DNA of 64,000 nt from Helicobacter suis HS1 (GTDB taxonomy: Bacteria; Campylobacterota; Campylobacteria; Campylobacterales; Helicobacteraceae). The number at the start of each line of letters is the position of its first letter. The stretch's first letter is position 1. The notes beneath the pieces were generated by a model, which saw nothing but the letters and a program-made list of their open reading frames with translations, made no database searches and was not told the DNA's origin. The stretch spans positions 372,001-436,000 of the forward strand of contig NZ_AP026769.1 of the NCBI RefSeq assembly GCF_026000295.1, read 5' to 3'. The position numbers were made by a program, and so were the translations under genes. Below are positions 63,053 through 64,000 of this stretch, one piece after another.

Positions 63053-64000
63053 ATGCCATTTTTAGAAGCTATAGCTAGCCTTCAAGCTAGAAACCCAAAG
63101 CTAATCCCAAATGGGGCTAATTTCAAATTTAGCGAATATATCCGCGCGTTTAGTATTAGTGGGATTAGCAAAATTGATACTTTAGTTTCTTATCAAAGTG
63201 CCCTAGAAAAGGCTTTAGCAAAGGGGCAAAGTTTTAGGGAGTTTGTTAAGGCTAATCCGCAATTATTAGAAACAATCAATAAAAAGCGCCTTGAGCGGAT
63301 ATTTAAATACAATTTAATTTATGCCAACACGCGCGGTAAATTAATGCGCTATGAAAGTGCCCCACCCATTGCGGGCAGTAGCAATGGCGATGGCTGGTAT
63401 TATGTGTTTCATAGTAGGCACGATAGCGCCGCGCGGCATTTGGCCTTTGATAATGTTTGTCTACCAAGAAAGCACCCCTTTTGGCAGAATCACACCCCGC
63501 CACTTGATTGGGGTTGTCGGTGTGAGATTGCTATGTGGTCAGAAAGACAGATCAAGGCCAAAGGAATAGCGGTTACTCAAAATATCCCACAAGAGGGCGG
63601 TACTCAAGCGGGGGGATTTGAAAGAGATAACAACAAGTTCTTAGCTAGCTTTTTTAAAAACAAGTTGGCCACTTATGCGGGCAATTCAAAAGCTACTAGC
63701 CTACTTAAAGGCGTGTTGCAAAATATCGCTAGCAAAAAGGCGCGGTTTAAATCTTTGATCCGACTTTCACAAAATGGCGGGAGTTTGCGTTTTGGTAATT
63801 TAGATAGTTTGCCAATTACTCTAAAATCTGAAACACTCAAGGCTAACCCCGCTAATAATCTGTTTGATTTTTTCTTAGCTAAAGAAGTGTTAGACAATCC
63901 ACTATTAATGGCCACCCATAGAGATACGCGTAAGCTAGTGGGTCAGAAGTTAGGGCGCTGGTATGAGCTTGAGATACAAGGCACAGAGTTAGTCAGTTTA
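63053..64000 (+). CDS. Mu F-like head morphogenesis protein (partial, runs off the window)
   Basis: 316 codons open to the window end from ATG 63053, nine bases after the methyltransferase stop. The segment HPFWQNHTPPLDWGCRCEIAM (in part: PPLDWGCRCEI) is the MuF signature with the conserved PPL...CRC, around residues 140-160. MuF proteins act in capsid assembly next to the portal. In some phages a toxin domain is fused to the C-terminus; residues ~190-316 (KATSLLKGVLQNIASKKARF, LGRWYELEIQG) are not known MuF core, and LGRWYELEI at the end resembles phage-barnase-like C-termini only loosely. Confidence 0.8.
   Translation, partial: MPFLEAIASLQARNPKLIPNGANFKFSEYIRAFSISGISKIDTLVSYQSALEKALAKGQSFREFVKANPQLLETINKKRLERIFKYNLIYANTRGKLMRYESAPPIAGSSNGDGWYYVFHSRHDSAARHLAFDNVCLPRKHPFWQNHTPPLDWGCRCEIAMWSERQIKAKGIAVTQNIPQEGGTQAGGFERDNNKFLASFFKNKLATYAGNSKATSLLKGVLQNIASKKARFKSLIRLSQNGGSLRFGNLDSLPITLKSETLKANPANNLFDFFLAKEVLDNPLLMATHRDTRKLVGQKLGRWYELEIQGTELVSL

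Overview
The window is from an epsilonproteobacterium, almost certainly a Helicobacter. From memory of H. pylori, several blocks keep H. pylori gene order: alr-dagA-dadA-ridA; the glyA-lysS-cvpA-lnt-ABC block; pseudouridine synthase-FnIII lipoprotein-trmB-ftsE-ftsX-(envC)-flaG-fliD-fliS-fliT; ferredoxin-ppx-waaC-waaM; lpxE-eptA; gltA-icd. Between these blocks are genes and joins I do not associate with H. pylori, such as the NADP-alcohol dehydrogenase, the large island and the Mu-like phage genes. This suggests a non-pylori gastric species (felis/heilmannii/suis-like), but the species cannot be settled from sequence reading alone.

Layout. 1-7.9 kb: isoprenoid (ispA), surE, preQ0 synthesis (queD, queE), a recJ gene split over two frames, an NADP-type alcohol dehydrogenase and a type II NADH dehydrogenase, then tRNA-Asn with a clear promoter. 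8.0-24.4 kb: an accessory island, mostly on the minus strand. It starts with phage-like debris and a 177-bp mini-IS. Read in its own direction (right to left) it then encodes two vWA proteins, a PP2C phosphatase and a kinase with a zinc ribbon (a TerY-P-type triad), then a large SF1 helicase, an unrecognised protein with a HEPN-like RxxxxH motif, a coiled-coil McrB-like AAA+ ATPase and a DUF2357-like protein. The signalling genes are open. Every downstream DNA-processing gene is damaged: the helicase by an ISHp608-like IS200/IS605 element (18627-20329) and two one-base frameshifts, the others by nonsense codons, frameshifts and a second hairpin-bounded insert.

24.4-25.1 kb holds twin 217-bp direct repeats that differ only in one 9-nt block. 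25.1-36.2 kb carries the D-alanine catabolic operon, a SPOR protein, glyA, lysS, cvpA, lnt and a LolD-like ATPase. 36.2-44.8 kb carries a Sel1-like secreted protein with a duplicated 93-bp piece, dapF, an rRNA-type pseudouridine synthase, a FnIII lipoprotein, trmB, ftsE and an unusual FtsX-EnvC fusion. 44.8-47.9 kb is a flagellar filament-cap cluster behind a sigma-28 promoter. 48-56.3 kb holds ansB, ktrBA, plsY, folB, ferredoxin, ppx and LPS genes. 56.4-61.4 kb holds lpxE, an eptA that is currently OFF at a T9 tract, gltA and icd. 61.5-64 kb is a broken C5-cytosine methylase joined to a Mu-like phage morphogenesis segment (portal-like tail, DNA methyltransferase, MuF protein) that runs off the window.

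Two themes stand out. One is surface lipid A/LPS modification with homopolymer tracts in eptA and waaC. The other is a phospho-signalling defence-type island whose signalling module has outlived its effector genes.
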